Shown: positions 44,686 to 56,930 of the stretch, piece by piece
Position numbering within the stretch: position 1 is the stretch's first letter
How the letters are laid out: every line of letters starts with the position of its first letter
NCBI RefSeq assembly: GCF_004843725.1
Contig: NZ_CP039451.1
Coordinates: forward strand, 494,501 to 558,500
Length of the DNA stretch: 64,000 nt
Origin: Psychroserpens sp. NJDZ02
GTDB lineage: Bacteria > Bacteroidota > Bacteroidia > Flavobacteriales > Flavobacteriaceae
Direction: 5' to 3'
Position numbers and translations under genes: made by a program
The notes under the pieces: generated by a model
Database searches by the model: none
Told to the model about the DNA's origin: nothing
The model's input: only the letters and a program-made list of their open reading frames with translations

Positions 44686-45400
44686 AATGATAATATTATT
44701 ATTCAATAACTTAAAAAAACATTTAATAAAGGTTAATCACAGAGTATTACCTAATGTCTGATAATAAAAAACATTGGAGAACAAGTGGTTAACTTAAAAG
44801 GCTTAATATTTTGCACAAACAAGATCATAGATGCGAAGCTTTAATTTTAATTCTTGAATGTCTCATTACTAGTGACAAATGCCACATTTAACTCTACGAA
44901 AAAAACTAAAAATTTGCTTTCAAATGAAAAAATTTTTACAATAAATATTGCTAATGGAACGAAAAGAACATAAATACGAATATATTAAATGCCTTTGCTT
45001 TAGAGAATGGAATAAAGATTTTCATGCTATTGTGGGAGAATTTATTTTTTAATCGTTTTTTTGTGGGATCTTATCTTCAATTATGCTTTTACACAATATC
45101 AAGCACAAATGTAAATAGTAAAAGACATTTTTGATTTAATTACACCGCTTAAAGTATTGATTTTCGTTAAACAGTTGCTTTTGTGGGTTCAACGCAAAAA
45201 AAAATCACCCTTAAATAATGACTAAAAAGTCAACAATATTCGCTTAACAACACTAATCATAGGCAACAAGTGATTATTAACATAGTTTTAACCAAAAATA
45301 ATCGACTTACCCAATAATTCCTAGACCAAATACATTGTAACAATTGTCACGCATTAAGAATAAATAAATTAGAGAAGTAGGACGTTAAAGCCGATACTTC
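44686..45400. promoter_or_regulatory. Divergent control region of the giant gene and prfC
   Basis: These 715 bases hold no convincing gene. The only canonical minus-strand -7 box is TACATTTG at 45106-45113, which would give the giant gene a leader of about 410 bases. TTGTGGG occurs three times (45030, 45061, 45181). A 32-codon frame at 44954-45052 has no support. The length suggests complex control of the adhesin operon. Confidence 0.35.
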
Positions 45401-45408
45401 TATATTTG
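45401..45408 (+). promoter_or_regulatory. -7 promoter element of prfC
   Basis: TATATTTG, a perfect TAnnTTTG box, 14 bases before the prfC ATG. Confidence 0.6.
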
Positions 45409-45422
45409 TAAAAATTTATTTA

Positions 45423-47012
45423 ATGAAATTCTTAGACGAGATTAAAAGAAGAAGAACCTTTGGGATTATATCGCATCCAGATGCTGGTAAAACGACACTT
45501 ACAGAAAAACTATTACTTTTTGGTGGTGCTATTAACGAAGCTGGAGCTGTAAAAAGCAATAAAATAAAAAAAGGGGCTACCAGTGACTTTATGGAAATAG
45601 AACGTCAGCGTGGTATATCCGTTGCAACTTCTGTCCTTGCTTTTGAATATGATGGCATTAAAATAAACATTCTGGATACCCCTGGTCACAAAGATTTTGC
45701 TGAAGATACGTTTAGAACACTAACCGCTGTTGATAGTGTCATTGTTGTTATTGACGTAGCAAAAGGTGTTGAGGAACAAACTGAAAAATTAGTAGAAGTT
45801 TGTCGCATGCGTAACATACCTATGATTGTCTTTATTAACAAAATGGACAGAGAAGGTAAAGATGCTTTTGAGTTATTAGATGAAATAGAACAAAAATTAA
45901 AGTTAAAAGTGACCCCTTTAAGCTTCCCTATAGGTATGGGGTATGACTTTAAAGGAATATATAATATTTGGGAAAAAAACATAAATTTATTTAGTGGTGA
46001 TAGTAGAAAAAATATTGAAGATACTATCGAAATTAACGACTTAAATTCTGATGAATTAACGACATTAATTGGAGAAAAAGCAGCAGATACATTACGTGAA
46101 GAAATAGAATTAGTCGAAGGTATTTACCCAAAATTCAGCAATGAAGCCTACCTTAAAGGTGAGTTACAACCCGTCTTTTTTGGTTCTGCCTTAAATAGTT
46201 TTGGAGTTAGAGAACTATTAGATTGTTTTGTTGAAATAGCCCCAAAACCTAGACCTAAACAAAGTGAAGAGCGTCTTGTTAGACCTGAAGAGGATAAATT
46301 TTCTGGTTTTGTTTTTAAGATTCACGCCAATATGGACCCAAATCACAGAAATAGACTGGCTTTTGTAAAAATTGTGTCTGGAGAATTTAAAAGAAACACA
46401 CAATATTTGCACGTAAGACATAATAAAAAGGTTAAATTTTCTAGTCCAAATGCCTTTTTCGCAGAGAAAAAAGAAATTGTAGACATCTCCTATCCTGGTG
46501 ATATCGTTGGACTACAAGATACTGGTACTTTTAAAATTGGAGATACATTGACCGAAGGTGAAATCCTTAATTATAAAGGTGTTCCTAGCTTTTCTCCAGA
46601 GCATTTTAGGTACATTAATAATGCAGATCCTTTAAAATCTAAACAATTAAATAAAGGAATAGACCAACTAATGGATGAAGGTGTTGCCCAGTTATTTACT
46701 TTAGAATTAAACGGAAGAAAAATAATTGGTACAGTTGGAGCACTACAATACGAAGTTATTCAGTACAGATTAGAGCATGAATATGGGGCAAAATGTACTT
46801 ATGAAAACTTAAATGTTTACAAAGCCTGTTGGGTAGATCCTACAGATAAGAAAAATAATGAATACAAAGAGTTTATAAGAGTCAAACAACGTTATTTAGC
46901 AAAAGACAAGAGAGGTCAATTAGTCTTTTTAGCAGATTCTCCGTTTTCGTTACAAATGACACAACAAAAATATCCGAGTATCAAATTTCACTACGTTTCA
47001 GAGTTTGAGTAA
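45423..47012 (+). CDS. prfC: Peptide chain release factor 3
   Basis: The 529-residue GTPase recycles RF1/RF2 from the ribosome after termination. G domain motifs are SHPDAGKTTLTEKLL (G1), RQRGISVATSV (switch I), DTPGHKDFAED (G3), NKMDRE (G4) and GSALNSFG (G5). Domain II has FKIHANMDPNHRNRLAFVKI and the C-terminal domain has GVAQLFTLELNGRK. Length and sequence match RF3 rather than EF-G. Single gene with its own promoter and terminator. Confidence 0.97.
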   Translation: MKFLDEIKRRRTFGIISHPDAGKTTLTEKLLLFGGAINEAGAVKSNKIKKGATSDFMEIERQRGISVATSVLAFEYDGIKINILDTPGHKDFAEDTFRTLTAVDSVIVVIDVAKGVEEQTEKLVEVCRMRNIPMIVFINKMDREGKDAFELLDEIEQKLKLKVTPLSFPIGMGYDFKGIYNIWEKNINLFSGDSRKNIEDTIEINDLNSDELTTLIGEKAADTLREEIELVEGIYPKFSNEAYLKGELQPVFFGSALNSFGVRELLDCFVEIAPKPRPKQSEERLVRPEEDKFSGFVFKIHANMDPNHRNRLAFVKIVSGEFKRNTQYLHVRHNKKVKFSSPNAFFAEKKEIVDISYPGDIVGLQDTGTFKIGDTLTEGEILNYKGVPSFSPEHFRYINNADPLKSKQLNKGIDQLMDEGVAQLFTLELNGRKIIGTVGALQYEVIQYRLEHEYGAKCTYENLNVYKACWVDPTDKKNNEYKEFIRVKQRYLAKDKRGQLVFLADSPFSLQMTQQKYPSIKFHYVSEFE

Positions 47013-47191
47013 CTGAAAATGGAATTTAAAGTTGTTTTAACGCGCTTTTACAAAATTAACACACAAATATATCACTGTTTTATTTAAGACAACATAAAGC
47101 GATTTAAAAACACCTTTAAAAAATAAATCATAATTTAATTCTATAATTTAACAATAAGCAATAGTAATAAACTATACTTTGTGACGTAAAT

Positions 47192-47231
47192 AAAAAAAGC
47201 CTTTTTACTAATTAGTAAAAAGGCTTTTTAT
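47192..47231. terminator. Bidirectional terminator (prfC / DUF3467 gene)
   Basis: A perfect 36-base palindrome (47194-47229; arms start AAAAAGCCTTTTTACTAA) lies between the convergent genes. The 180 bases between the prfC stop and this hairpin show nothing else. Confidence 0.85.
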
Positions 47232-47232
47232 T

Positions 47233-47553
47233 TTATGCTTGACCTGTAGGCCCAAAATTTAATGGAATTGGAGCTTGTTCATAATCTTTAATTTCTCCGT
47301 GTGCTTTTTCAAATCTTTGAACATTTTCGGACAATGCCTTTAATAATCTTTTGGCATGTTGCGGCGTTAATATTATTCTAGATTTAACTTTACTTTTAGG
47401 AGTTCCTGGCATAATACTTACAAAATCCACAACAAACTCTGAAACTGAGTGATTAATTATTGCTAAGTTAGAGTAAATCCCTTCTGCGATTTTCTCGTCT
47501 AACTCAATATTTACTTGTCCCTGCTTTGGTTTCTTATCGTTATTATCTGTCAT
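47233..47553 (-). CDS. DUF3467 family protein
   Basis: The 106-residue soluble protein fits DUF3467: ELDEKIAEGIYSNLAIINHS, EFVVDFVSIMPGTPKSKVKSRIILTPQHAKRLLKAL and a GPTGQA-type C-terminus. Function unknown; the family is common in Bacteroidota, frequently next to rpoC as here. It follows rpoC on the same strand, separated by a terminator hairpin, so it may be partly read through from the rpoBC operon. Confidence 0.88.
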   Translation of the reverse strand: MTDNNDKKPKQGQVNIELDEKIAEGIYSNLAIINHSVSEFVVDFVSIMPGTPKSKVKSRIILTPQHAKRLLKALSENVQRFEKAHGEIKDYEQAPIPLNFGPTGQA

Positions 47554-47570
47554 ACTTTTATTTTTTAAAC

Positions 47571-47600
47571 AAAGAATCCTGCATTAATGCAGGATTCTTT
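47571..47600 (-). terminator. Terminator of rpoBC
   Basis: AAAGAATCCTGCATT / AATGCAGGATTCTTT is a perfect palindrome 46 bases after the rpoC stop. On the minus strand it is followed by GTTTAAAAAATAAAAG, a modest T tract, so some read-through into DUF3467 is possible. Confidence 0.75.
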
Positions 47601-47646
47601 TAATTATTATATTTTAGAAATTAATCTATACATTCTAGTTAAACAA

Positions 47647-50600
47647 TTAGTTATAATTAACTTCTTGCTTTGCTTTCATCATTTGATCAAATTCTTCTTT
47701 AGATCCTACTATAATATTCTCGTAAGTTCTCATACCTGTACCTGCTGGTATACGATGTCCTACAATTACATTTTCTTTAAGACCTTCAAGATTATCTATC
47801 TTACCAGCTACTGCTGCTTCATTTAATACCTTAGTCGTTTCTTGGAAAGAAGCGGCAGATATAAACGATTTAGTTTGTAAAGATGCTCTTGTAATACCTT
47901 GTAAGATTGGCGTTGCTGTTGCTGGCTGCGCGTCTCTTCCTACTACAAGTTGCTTATCTTCACGACGTAAAATTGAATTTTCATCTCTTAATTGGAAAGC
48001 AGATATAATCTGTCCTTCTTTTAAAGTAGAAGAATCTCCAGCACTCTCCACTACTTTCATTCCAAAAATGTTATCATTTTCTTCAATAAAATCAGATTTG
48101 TGAGCTAATTGATCTTCTAAGAAGATTGTATCTCCAGAATCAATAATTCTTACTTTACGCATCATCTGTCTTACAACAACTTCAAAATGCTTATCATTAA
48201 TCTTCACACCTTGTAGACGATATACTTCCTGTACTTCGTTTACTAAGTATTGTTGTACTGCAGATGGTCCTTTAATATTAAGGATATCGTTTGGTGTTAC
48301 AGAACCATCGGATAAAGGCATTCCCGCTTTAATAAAGTCATTTTCCTGAACCAAAATCTGGCTAGATAACTTTACTAAATACTTCTTGATTTCACCTAAT
48401 TTAGATTCTACAATAATCTCACGATTACCTCTTTTTATTTTACCAAAAGATACGACACCATCAATTGCACTAACAACTGCTGGATTAGAAGGATTACGCG
48501 CTTCAAACAATTCTGTTACACGTGGTAAACCTCCTGTAATATCACCTGCCTTAGAAGATTTACGAGGGATTTTAACTAAGATTTTTCCAACCTTAACTTT
48601 CTCTCCATCATCAATCATAATGTGCGCACCTACTGGTAAGTTGTAAGAACGAATTGCTTCACCTTTACCATCTTCAACAATAAGTGTTGGTATTAATTTT
48701 TTGTTTCTAGATTCAGAAATTACTTTTTCTTGGAAACCTGTTTGCTCATCAATTTCTACTTGGTAAGTAATACCTTGCTCAATATTTTCATATCTCACTT
48801 TACCTGCAAACTCAGAAATAATTACACCGTTATATGGATCCCACTGACAAACAACATCTCCAGACTTAAGTTTATCTCCATTTTTAACTAAAATGGTAGA
48901 ACCATAAGGGATATTATTTGTACTTAAAGTAATACCTGTTTTCTTATCAATTAATTTAAGTTCCGACGTACGAGAGATTACAATATCTTCCTCTTCACCT
49001 TCCTTATTTGTTCCTTTAACTGTTTTTAAATCTTCGATTTCAGCAATACCATCAAACTTAACCGCTAATTTATTTTCTTCAGAAATGTTACCTGCAATAC
49101 CTCCAACGTGGAACGTACGAAGTGTTAACTGTGTCCCTGGCTCTCCAATAGATTGCGCTGCTACAACACCAACTGCTTCACCACGTTGTACCATTTTATT
49201 GGTAGCTAAGTTACGACCGTAACATTGTGCACAGATTCCTTTTTTAGCTTCACAAGATAATGGTGAACGTACTTCAACAGAATCAATTGGTGATTTTTCA
49301 ATTCTTGCTGCTACCTCTTCATCAATTAATTGACCAGCTTCAGCTAAAATTTCTTCACTTAAAGGATCATAAACATCATTTAATGAAATACGACCAACAA
49401 TACGTGCTTCTAATTTCTCAACAACTTCATCATTTTTCTTAAGTGCAGATACTTCTACTCCTCTTAACGTACCACAATCTTCGCTATTTACAATAACGTC
49501 TTGAGATACATCTACTAAACGACGTGTTAAGTAACCTGCATCGGCTGTTTTAAGTGCTGTATCGGCAAGTCCTTTACGCGCACCGTGAGTTGATATGAAG
49601 TATTCTAAAATTGAAAGTCCTTCCTTAAAGTTAGATAAAATTGGATTTTCAATAATTGATCCTCCTCCTGCAGTAGATTTTTTAGGCTTAGCCATTAATC
49701 CACGCATACCTGTAAGCTGACGAATCTGTTCTTTAGATCCACGGGCTCCAGAATCAAGCATCATATATACCGAGTTAAATCCTTGTTGGTCTTCTCTAAT
49801 ACGTTTCATTGACAATTCAGTCAATTCTGCATTGGTAGACGTCCAAATATCAATAACTTGGTTATAACGTTCGTTATTTGTAATTAATCCCATGTTATAG
49901 TTACCAGTCACACCATCAACTTTTTCGTTGGCAGCGTCAATCATAGATTGTTTTTCTGGTGGGATAATAATATCTCCTAAACTGAAAGATAATCCTCCTT
50001 TAAATGCGAAGTAATACCCTAAAGTCTTAATTGCATCCAAGAAATCTGCAGTTTCAGGTACACTAGTTACCTTTAAAATATTACCAATAATATCTCTTAA
50101 AGATTTCTTAGTTAATACTTCGTTAATGTAACCTGCGGCTGCTGGCACATTCTCGTTAAATAAAACACGACCAACGGTAGTTTCAATAATCTGAGGCACT
50201 AATTCTCCAGCCTCATTAAAGTCCATTGCACGAACCTTAATCCCTGCATTTAATTCAACTCTCTTCTCGTTATAAGCAATATTTACTTCTTCTGCAGAAT
50301 AGAATGTTAAACCTTCACCTCTTACTTTTACCTCTGGTGTAGACAATCTGTGCTTAGTCATATAATATAGACCAAGTACCATATCCTGAGAAGGTACAGT
50401 AACCGGAGCTCCGTTTGCTGGATTTAAGATATTATGAGAGGCTAACATTAACAGTTGGCACTCTAAAATAGCTTCCGGTCCTAATGGTAAGTGAACCGCC
50501 ATTTGATCCCCATCAAAATCGGCATTAAATGCCGCACATGCTAATGGGTGTAATTGGATAGCTTTACCTTCAATTAATTTAGGCTGAAATGCTTGTATAC

Positions 50601-51948
50601 CTAGTCTGTGTAATGTAGGAGCACGATTTAAAAGTACTGGATGTCCTTTTAAAACATTCTCTAAAATATCCCAAACTACTGGTTCTCTTTTATCTATAAT
50701 TTTCTTTGCAGACTTAACTGTTTTTACAATACCTCTTTCAATCAGTTTTCTAATTACGAAAGGTTTGTAAAGCTCTGCCGCCATATTTTTAGGTAAACCA
50801 CACTCAAATAATCTAAGTTCTGGTCCAACTACAATTACAGAACGCGCAGAATAATCAACACGCTTACCAAGTAAGTTTTGACGGAAACGTCCTTGCTTAC
50901 CTTTAAGTGAATCTGATAATGATTTTAATGGTCTATTAGAATCTGTTTTTACTGCAGATGATTTACGTGTGTTATCAAATAAAGAATCTACTGACTCTTG
51001 TAACATACGTTTTTCATTACGTAAAATCACCTCTGGTGCTTTTATCTCAACTAATCTTTTAAGACGGTTGTTACGGATAATTACACGACGATACAGGTCA
51101 TTTAAATCTGAAGTTGCAAAACGTCCACCATCTAAAGGCACTAAAGGTCTTAATTCTGGTGGTATAATTGGCACAACTTTCATGATCATCCATTCTGGAC
51201 GATTCTCTCTATGCTCATTAGATTCACGTAATGCTTCAACAACTTGTAAACGTTTTAAAGCCTCAGTTTTACGTTGTTTAGACGTTTCTGTATTTGCTTT
51301 ATGACGTAACTCGTATGATAACGTATCTAAATCAATGCGAGATAATAGATCGATTAAACACTCAGCACCCATTTTAGCAATAAACTTGCTTGGGTCCGTG
51401 TCATCTAAATATTGATTATCTTGAGGAAGTGTTTCTAATATATTTAGATACTCTTCTTCAGTTAAAAAGTCTAATTTTTTTAAAGGCTCTCCTTCTTCAT
51501 TTTTAGCATTACCTGCTTGGATTACTACATAACGTTCGTAGTAAATGATCATATCTAATTTCTTAGATGGTAACCCTAAAATGTATCCAATTTTGTTTGG
51601 TAAAGAACGGAAGTACCAGATATGAGCCACAGGAACCACTAAATTAATGTGTCCTACTCTATCACGACGTACTTTCTTTTCAGTAACTTCAACTCCACAA
51701 CGGTCGCAAACAATACCCTTATATCTAATACGCTTATACTTACCACAAGCACATTCGTAATCCTTTACAGGACCAAAAATACGCTCACAGAATAAACCAT
51801 CACGTTCAGGTTTATGTGTACGATAATTGATAGTTTCTGGTTTTAAAACTTCACCTCTAGATTCTGCTAAAATAGATTCTGGTGATGCTAAACCAATAGA
51901 GATTTTGTTAAACCTCTGTACTGTATTCTTATCTTGTTTTTTTGCCAT
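47647..51948 (-). CDS. rpoC: DNA-directed RNA polymerase subunit beta'
   Basis: The 1,433-residue subunit carries the catalytic [12 protein letters not shown] loop (three Asp that bind Mg2+). The N-terminal zinc-binding motif is [23 protein letters not shown] and a second zinc site is C-x-C-YGRNLA ([10 protein letters not shown]). The bridge/trigger region is RGLMAKP and [13 protein letters not shown]. Length is typical for Bacteroidota. It follows rpoB by 70 bases. Confidence 0.98.
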   Translation of the reverse strand: MAKKQDKNTVQRFNKISIGLASPESILAESRGEVLKPETINYRTHKPERDGLFCERIFGPVKDYECACGKYKRIRYKGIVCDRCGVEVTEKKVRRDRVGHINLVVPVAHIWYFRSLPNKIGYILGLPSKKLDMIIYYERYVVIQAGNAKNEEGEPLKKLDFLTEEEYLNILETLPQDNQYLDDTDPSKFIAKMGAECLIDLLSRIDLDTLSYELRHKANTETSKQRKTEALKRLQVVEALRESNEHRENRPEWMIMKVVPIIPPELRPLVPLDGGRFATSDLNDLYRRVIIRNNRLKRLVEIKAPEVILRNEKRMLQESVDSLFDNTRKSSAVKTDSNRPLKSLSDSLKGKQGRFRQNLLGKRVDYSARSVIVVGPELRLFECGLPKNMAAELYKPFVIRKLIERGIVKTVKSAKKIIDKREPVVWDILENVLKGHPVLLNRAPTLHRLGIQAFQPKLIEGKAIQLHPLACAAFNADFDGDQMAVHLPLGPEAILECQLLMLASHNILNPANGAPVTVPSQDMVLGLYYMTKHRLSTPEVKVRGEGLTFYSAEEVNIAYNEKRVELNAGIKVRAMDFNEAGELVPQIIETTVGRVLFNENVPAAAGYINEVLTKKSLRDIIGNILKVTSVPETADFLDAIKTLGYYFAFKGGLSFSLGDIIIPPEKQSMIDAANEKVDGVTGNYNMGLITNNERYNQVIDIWTSTNAELTELSMKRIREDQQGFNSVYMMLDSGARGSKEQIRQLTGMRGLMAKPKKSTAGGGSIIENPILSNFKEGLSILEYFISTHGARKGLADTALKTADAGYLTRRLVDVSQDVIVNSEDCGTLRGVEVSALKKNDEVVEKLEARIVGRISLNDVYDPLSEEILAEAGQLIDEEVAARIEKSPIDSVEVRSPLSCEAKKGICAQCYGRNLATNKMVQRGEAVGVVAAQSIGEPGTQLTLRTFHVGGIAGNISEENKLAVKFDGIAEIEDLKTVKGTNKEGEEEDIVISRTSELKLIDKKTGITLSTNNIPYGSTILVKNGDKLKSGDVVCQWDPYNGVIISEFAGKVRYENIEQGITYQVEIDEQTGFQEKVISESRNKKLIPTLIVEDGKGEAIRSYNLPVGAHIMIDDGEKVKVGKILVKIPRKSSKAGDITGGLPRVTELFEARNPSNPAVVSAIDGVVSFGKIKRGNREIIVESKLGEIKKYLVKLSSQILVQENDFIKAGMPLSDGSVTPNDILNIKGPSAVQQYLVNEVQEVYRLQGVKINDKHFEVVVRQMMRKVRIIDSGDTIFLEDQLAHKSDFIEENDNIFGMKVVESAGDSSTLKEGQIISAFQLRDENSILRREDKQLVVGRDAQPATATPILQGITRASLQTKSFISAASFQETTKVLNEAAVAGKIDNLEGLKENVIVGHRIPAGTGMRTYENIIVGSKEEFDQMMKAKQEVNYN

Positions 51949-52018
51949 AATTCTTATAGTGTTCAGTTTGTAAAGCAGTCTAAAAATTAAATTTATAGAC
52001 TGCTCGACTCACTTAAAA

Positions 52019-55000
52019 TTATTCTTCTAATCTAATGTCTAATCCTAACCCTTTCAATTCGTGCATTAATACGTTGAAAGATTCTGGTAATCCAGGTTCT
52101 GGCATTGGTTCTCCTTTAACGATAGCTTCGTAAGTTTTAGCTCTACCAACCACGTCATCAGATTTTACAGTTAAGATTTCTCTTAACGTTGCAGATGCTC
52201 CGTAAGCCTCAAGTGCCCAAACTTCCATCTCTCCAAAACGTTGCCCTCCAAACTGCGCTTTACCTCCTAAAGGTTGTTGCGTAATTAATGAGTACGGTCC
52301 AATAGAACGTGCGTGCATCTTATCGTCAACCATATGCCCTAATTTAAGCATGTAGATAACTCCAACAGTTGCAGGTTGATCAAAACGATCTCCTGTTCCA
52401 CCATCATAAAGATAAGTATGTCCATATCTAGGGATACCAGCTTCGTCTGTTAATGCATTAATTTGATCAATTGTAGCACCGTCAAAAATTGGTGTTGCAT
52501 ACGTACGACCTAAATCTTGACCAGCCCATCCTAAAACAGTTTCATATATCTGTCCAATGTTCATACGCGATGGTACACCTAATGGATTCAATACGATATC
52601 AACCGGAGTTCCATCTTCTAAGAATGGCATATCCTCTTGACGTACGATACGTGCAACAATACCTTTGTTACCATGTCGTCCTGCCATTTTATCACCAACT
52701 TTTAACTTACGTTTTTTAGCGATATAAACTTTAGCCAACTTAATGATACCTGCTGGTAATTCATCCCCTACAGAGATTGTAAACTTCTCACGTCTTAAAG
52801 ACCCTTGTAAGTCGTTTTCTTTAATCTTGTAATTATGAATTAAATCAGCAACTAACTTGTTAGTATGATCATCTGTTGTCCAAGTACCTCCTGTTAAGTG
52901 TGTATAATCGTCAACAGCGTTTAACATTTTTAAAGTGAATTTTTTACCTTTAGGTAAAACTTCCTCTCCTAAATCATTAAATATACCTTGAGATGTTTTA
53001 CCATTTACAATAGTGAATAGTTTTTCAACTAAAACCGCTTGTAAATCATCAAACTTAGTATAATAAAGATTTTCTAATTTATTAATATCTTCTTTATCTT
53101 GAGCTCTTTTACGTTTATCCTTAACAGCTCTAGAAAATAATTTTTTATTAATTACAACTCCATGTAATGATGGTGATGCTTTTAATGAAGCATCTTTTAC
53201 GTCTCCTGCTTTGTCCCCAAAGATAGCACGTAATAATTTTTCTTCTGGAGTTGGATCAGATTCCCCTTTAGGCGTAATCTTACCAATTAATATATCACCA
53301 GGTTTAACTTCAGCACCAATACGAATCATTCCGTTTTCATCAAGGTCTTTTGTAGCCTCTTCAGAAACATTAGGAATATCATTTGTTAGTTCTTCGTTAC
53401 CTAGTTTAGTATCTCTTACATCAAGAGAATATTCGTCAATATGAATAGAAGTAAAGATATCCTCACGAACAACTTTCTCAGAGATTACAATTGCATCCTC
53501 AAAGTTATACCCTTTCCAAGGCATAAAGGCTACTTTCATGTTTCTACCTAAAGCTAATTCACCCTTCTGAGTTGCATAACCTTCAGATAACACTTGTCCT
53601 TTGCTTACTTTATCACCTTTCTTAACAATTGGTGTTAAGTTAATCGAAGTCCCTTGGTTAGTTTTTCTAAACTTTACTAATGCATAAGATTTAACATCAC
53701 TTTCAAAGCTAACTTTAGCATCGTCTTCTGATCTTTCATACTTAATTACAATCTCATTAGCATCAACATATTGTACAACACCTTCTCCTTCTGCATTAAT
53801 TAAAACACGAGAATCCGATGCTACTTGTCTTTCTAATCCTGTACCAACAATTGGTGCTTGCGGACGTAATAATGGTACGGCCTGACGCATCATGTTAGAT
53901 CCCATCAATGCACGGTTGGCATCATCATGTTCTAAGAAAGGAATTAAAGACGCTGATATAGACGAAATTTGATTTGGTGCAACATCAGTATAATGAATAT
54001 CTTTTGGATCCATTACTGGGAAGTCACCTTCCATACGTGCAATTACCTTATCATGTAAAATCTTACCATTCTCATCAACTTTAACCGTTGCTTGAGCAAT
54101 TAATTTATCTTCTTCCTCTTCTGCACTTAAGTAGATAGGTTCACTTTTAATATCTACAACACCATCTGTAACTTTTCTATATGGCGTTTCAATGAATCCC
54201 ATTGAGTTTACTTTCGCGTAAACAGATAAAGATGAAATTAATCCAATGTTTGGTCCCTCAGGAGTTTCAATTGGACATAATCTTCCGTAGTGCGTATAGT
54301 GAACATCACGTACCTCAAAACCTGCTCTTTCTCTAGATAAACCACCTGGTCCTAATGCTGATAAACGACGCTTGTGCGTAATTTCTGCAAGTGGATTGGT
54401 TTGATCCATGAATTGAGATAACTGGTTTGTACCAAAGAAAGAATTAATAACAGACGATAACGTCTTAGCATTAATTAAATCAATTGGAGTAAACACTTCA
54501 TTATCACGAACGTTCATACGTTCACGAATAGTACGTGCCATACGCGCTAAACCAACACCAAATTGAGAAGATAATTGCTCACCAACTGTACGTACACGAC
54601 GGTTAGATAAGTGATCAATATCATCAATCTCAGCTTTAGAGTTAATAAGCTCAATTAAATACTTGATTATAGTAATGATATCTTCTTTGGTAAGCACTTG
54701 CTTATCCATTCCGATATCTAATTGTAGTTTTTTGTTCATTCTATAACGACCGACTTCTCCAAGAGAGTAACGTTGATCACTAAAGAATAATTTGTCAATA
54801 ATACCACGTGCTGTCTCCTCATCTGGCGGCTCAGCATTACGTAGTTGACGGTAAATATGTTCTACAGCTTCTTTTTCAGAGTTTGTTGGATCCTTTTGAA
54901 GTGTATTATGTATAATTGCGTAATCTCCTTGTTGTGCACTTTCTTTGTGTAAAAGAATAGTTTTCACATCAATGTCAAGGATTTCCTCAATATTATCTTT

Positions 55001-55831
55001 GTCTAATTCTGTATCACGGTCTAATACAATTTCGTTACGTTCAATAGACACTACTTCACCAGTATCTTCATCTACGAAATCTTCATGCCAAGTGTTTAAT
55101 ACACGTGCAGCAAGTTTACGACCAATTACCTTTTTTAGTCCAGACTTTGATACTTTAACCTCTTCGGCTAAGTCAAAAATCTCTAAAATATCTTTATCAC
55201 GCTCAAAACCAATAGCTCTAAATAAAGTGGTTACAGGTAACTTCTTTTTTCTATCAATGTACGCATACATTACTTGGTTAATATCTGTAGCGAACTCTAT
55301 CCATGATCCTTTAAAAGGAATAACTCTAGCTGAATATAATTTGGTCCCATTTGCATGGAAAGATTGCCCAAAAAAGACACCTGGTGATCTATGCAATTGA
55401 GAGACTACCACACGTTCTGCACCATTGATACAAAAAGTACCAGATGGAGTCATGTAAGGTATAGTTCCTAAATACACATCCTGGACAATGGTCTCGAAAT
55501 CCTCATGTTCAGGGTCTGTACAATATAACTTTAACCTTGCTTTAAGCGGAACGCTATAGGTTAGTCCTCTTTCAATACACTCATCAATAGCATATCTTGG
55601 CGGATCAATAAAGTAATCTAAAAATTCTAAAACGAATTGATTACGTGTGTCTGTAATTGGAAAGTTTTCCATGAAGGTGTTATAAAGACCTTCATCACCT
55701 CTTTCTTCAGATTTTGTTTCTAACTGGAAAAAATCCTGGAAGGATTTAATCTGAATATCCATGAAATCTGGGTATTCTGTTCTATTTACAATAGACGAGA
55801 AATTTAATCTTTCAGCTTGTGTTACTAACAT
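52019..55831 (-). CDS. rpoB: DNA-directed RNA polymerase subunit beta
   Basis: The 1,270-residue subunit starts at ATG 55831 ([20 protein letters not shown]). The rifampicin region is [17 protein letters not shown] with [20 protein letters not shown], with the wild-type Asp, His, Arg and Ser residues of a sensitive enzyme. The C-terminal end is [20 protein letters not shown] and [17 protein letters not shown]. Downstream of rplL with a hairpin between. Confidence 0.98.
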   Translation of the reverse strand: MLVTQAERLNFSSIVNRTEYPDFMDIQIKSFQDFFQLETKSEERGDEGLYNTFMENFPITDTRNQFVLEFLDYFIDPPRYAIDECIERGLTYSVPLKARLKLYCTDPEHEDFETIVQDVYLGTIPYMTPSGTFCINGAERVVVSQLHRSPGVFFGQSFHANGTKLYSARVIPFKGSWIEFATDINQVMYAYIDRKKKLPVTTLFRAIGFERDKDILEIFDLAEEVKVSKSGLKKVIGRKLAARVLNTWHEDFVDEDTGEVVSIERNEIVLDRDTELDKDNIEEILDIDVKTILLHKESAQQGDYAIIHNTLQKDPTNSEKEAVEHIYRQLRNAEPPDEETARGIIDKLFFSDQRYSLGEVGRYRMNKKLQLDIGMDKQVLTKEDIITIIKYLIELINSKAEIDDIDHLSNRRVRTVGEQLSSQFGVGLARMARTIRERMNVRDNEVFTPIDLINAKTLSSVINSFFGTNQLSQFMDQTNPLAEITHKRRLSALGPGGLSRERAGFEVRDVHYTHYGRLCPIETPEGPNIGLISSLSVYAKVNSMGFIETPYRKVTDGVVDIKSEPIYLSAEEEEDKLIAQATVKVDENGKILHDKVIARMEGDFPVMDPKDIHYTDVAPNQISSISASLIPFLEHDDANRALMGSNMMRQAVPLLRPQAPIVGTGLERQVASDSRVLINAEGEGVVQYVDANEIVIKYERSEDDAKVSFESDVKSYALVKFRKTNQGTSINLTPIVKKGDKVSKGQVLSEGYATQKGELALGRNMKVAFMPWKGYNFEDAIVISEKVVREDIFTSIHIDEYSLDVRDTKLGNEELTNDIPNVSEEATKDLDENGMIRIGAEVKPGDILIGKITPKGESDPTPEEKLLRAIFGDKAGDVKDASLKASPSLHGVVINKKLFSRAVKDKRKRAQDKEDINKLENLYYTKFDDLQAVLVEKLFTIVNGKTSQGIFNDLGEEVLPKGKKFTLKMLNAVDDYTHLTGGTWTTDDHTNKLVADLIHNYKIKENDLQGSLRREKFTISVGDELPAGIIKLAKVYIAKKRKLKVGDKMAGRHGNKGIVARIVRQEDMPFLEDGTPVDIVLNPLGVPSRMNIGQIYETVLGWAGQDLGRTYATPIFDGATIDQINALTDEAGIPRYGHTYLYDGGTGDRFDQPATVGVIYMLKLGHMVDDKMHARSIGPYSLITQQPLGGKAQFGGQRFGEMEVWALEAYGASATLREILTVKSDDVVGRAKTYEAIVKGEPMPEPGLPESFNVLMHELKGLGLDIRLEE

Positions 55832-55896
55832 CAATGGACGAAATTTTGATTAAAAAAAATATTATTTTATATAGCTAATCACTATATACGACAAAT

Positions 55897-55933
55897 GGTT
55901 TAGGTCGTAAAGCGTATGCTTCAGACCTAAACC
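55897..55933 (-). promoter_or_regulatory. Hairpin in the rplL-rpoB spacer (possible attenuator or processing site)
   Basis: GGTTTAGGTC / GACCTAAACC is a perfect 10-bp stem enclosing an inner AAGC-gtat-GCTT stem. No T run follows on the minus strand, so it is not a plain terminator. In E. coli the same spacer carries an attenuator and an RNase III site that set the ratio of ribosomal protein to polymerase synthesis. Confidence 0.55.
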
Positions 55934-55955
55934 TTTGTAAAATTGTTTGGTAAGC

Positions 55956-56330
55956 TTACTTAAGCTCTACCTCTGCTCCTGCCTCTTCTAACTGAGTCTT
56001 AAGAGCTTCTGCTTCATCTTTAGTAACTCCTTCTTTGATTGCACTTGGTGCATCATCAACTAAACCTTTAGCTTCTTTTAAACCTAAACCAGTTAATTCC
56101 TTAACTAATTTTACTACTGCCAATTTAGCACCACCAGCAGCTTTTAAAATAACATCAAATTCAGTTTGAGCTTCTTCAGCTTCACCTCCTCCAGCTGGAC
56201 CAGCTGCAACAGCTACTGCAGCAGCAGCAGGCTCGATACCATATTCATCTTTTAAAATAGTAGCTAACTCATTTACTTCTTTAACAGTAAGGTTAACTAA
56301 TTGTTCTGCGAAATCTTTTAAATCTGCCAT
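55956..56330 (-). CDS. rplL: 50S ribosomal protein L7/L12
   Basis: The 124-residue stalk protein has an N-terminal dimer domain ([20 protein letters not shown]), an Ala/Gly-rich hinge ([20 protein letters not shown]) and a C-terminal factor-binding domain ([21 protein letters not shown]). It recruits translational GTPases such as EF-Tu, also encoded here. It follows rplJ in the conserved order. Confidence 0.98.
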   Translation of the reverse strand: MADLKDFAEQLVNLTVKEVNELATILKDEYGIEPAAAAVAVAAGPAGGGEAEEAQTEFDVILKAAGGAKLAVVKLVKELTGLGLKEAKGLVDDAPSAIKEGVTKDEAEALKTQLEEAGAEVELK

Positions 56331-56388
56331 TTTTCTATCGTTTTAATTTTTTAATAATATATAATTGTAAAAGTGCGTAATGTTTGAA

Positions 56389-56910
56389 TTATCCCTCTTT
56401 CTGAGATAATGTCTTTAAGATACCTGAAAGTGTTCCACCGCTAGATTTAAGAGCCGATATAACGTTTTTAGCTGGCGATTGCAATAATCCTACGATATCA
56501 CCAATTAACTCTTCTCTAGACTTGATGTCTACTAACATATCTAACTGATCATCTCCTAAATAAACAGCTTCTTCAATAAAAGCACCTTTTAATAAAGGCT
56601 TTTCAGATTTTTTTCTGAAGGCTTTGATTAACTTAGCTGGAGCGTTTCCAGTTTCAGAATACATCACAGATGTATTTCCTTTTAATATCGATGGTAAGTC
56701 TCCGAATTCTCTATCCGAAGCTTCCATTGCTTTCTCAAGTAATGTATTTTTTACTACAGCTAACTTAATGTTTGCTTTAAAACAAGCACGACGTAAGTCT
56801 GAAGTAGCTCCTGCGTTTAAACCTGAAATATCTGCTACGTAGATATTTGAATTTTCAGCTAATTGTACAGTTAAGTCTTTAATTACTTGTGATTTTTCTT
56901 CTCTTGTCAT
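56389..56910 (-). CDS. rplJ: 50S ribosomal protein L10
   Basis: The 173-residue stalk base protein starts MTREEKSQVIKDLTVQLA, with VADISGLNAGATSDLRRACF and VVKNTLLEKAM for 23S binding and a C-terminal helix that holds L7/L12 dimers (VISALKSSGGTLSGILKTLS). Only 20 bases separate it from rplA, so there is no room for a long L10-type leader directly in front of it. Confidence 0.98.
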   Translation of the reverse strand: MTREEKSQVIKDLTVQLAENSNIYVADISGLNAGATSDLRRACFKANIKLAVVKNTLLEKAMEASDREFGDLPSILKGNTSVMYSETGNAPAKLIKAFRKKSEKPLLKGAFIEEAVYLGDDQLDMLVDIKSREELIGDIVGLLQSPAKNVISALKSSGGTLSGILKTLSQKEG

Positions 56911-56930
56911 AATATAAAGTTTTTAACTAA

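Noticed and set aside
44686..44706. TTG start seven codons upstream for the giant protein
   Set aside because: ATG 44685 gives a standard signal peptide and TTG starts are rare.
44954..45052. 32-codon plus-strand frame in the divergent region before prfC
   Set aside because: No promoter box at the right distance, no recognisable product and no conservation evidence.
45030..45187. Three copies of TTGTGGG in the giant-gene control region
   Set aside because: Irregular spacing (31 and 120 bases) and a short motif; could be chance. Recorded only in the region entry.
56911..56930. Search for an L10-type ribosomal protein leader before rplJ
   Set aside because: The rplA-rplJ spacer is only 20 bases and holds no such structure.
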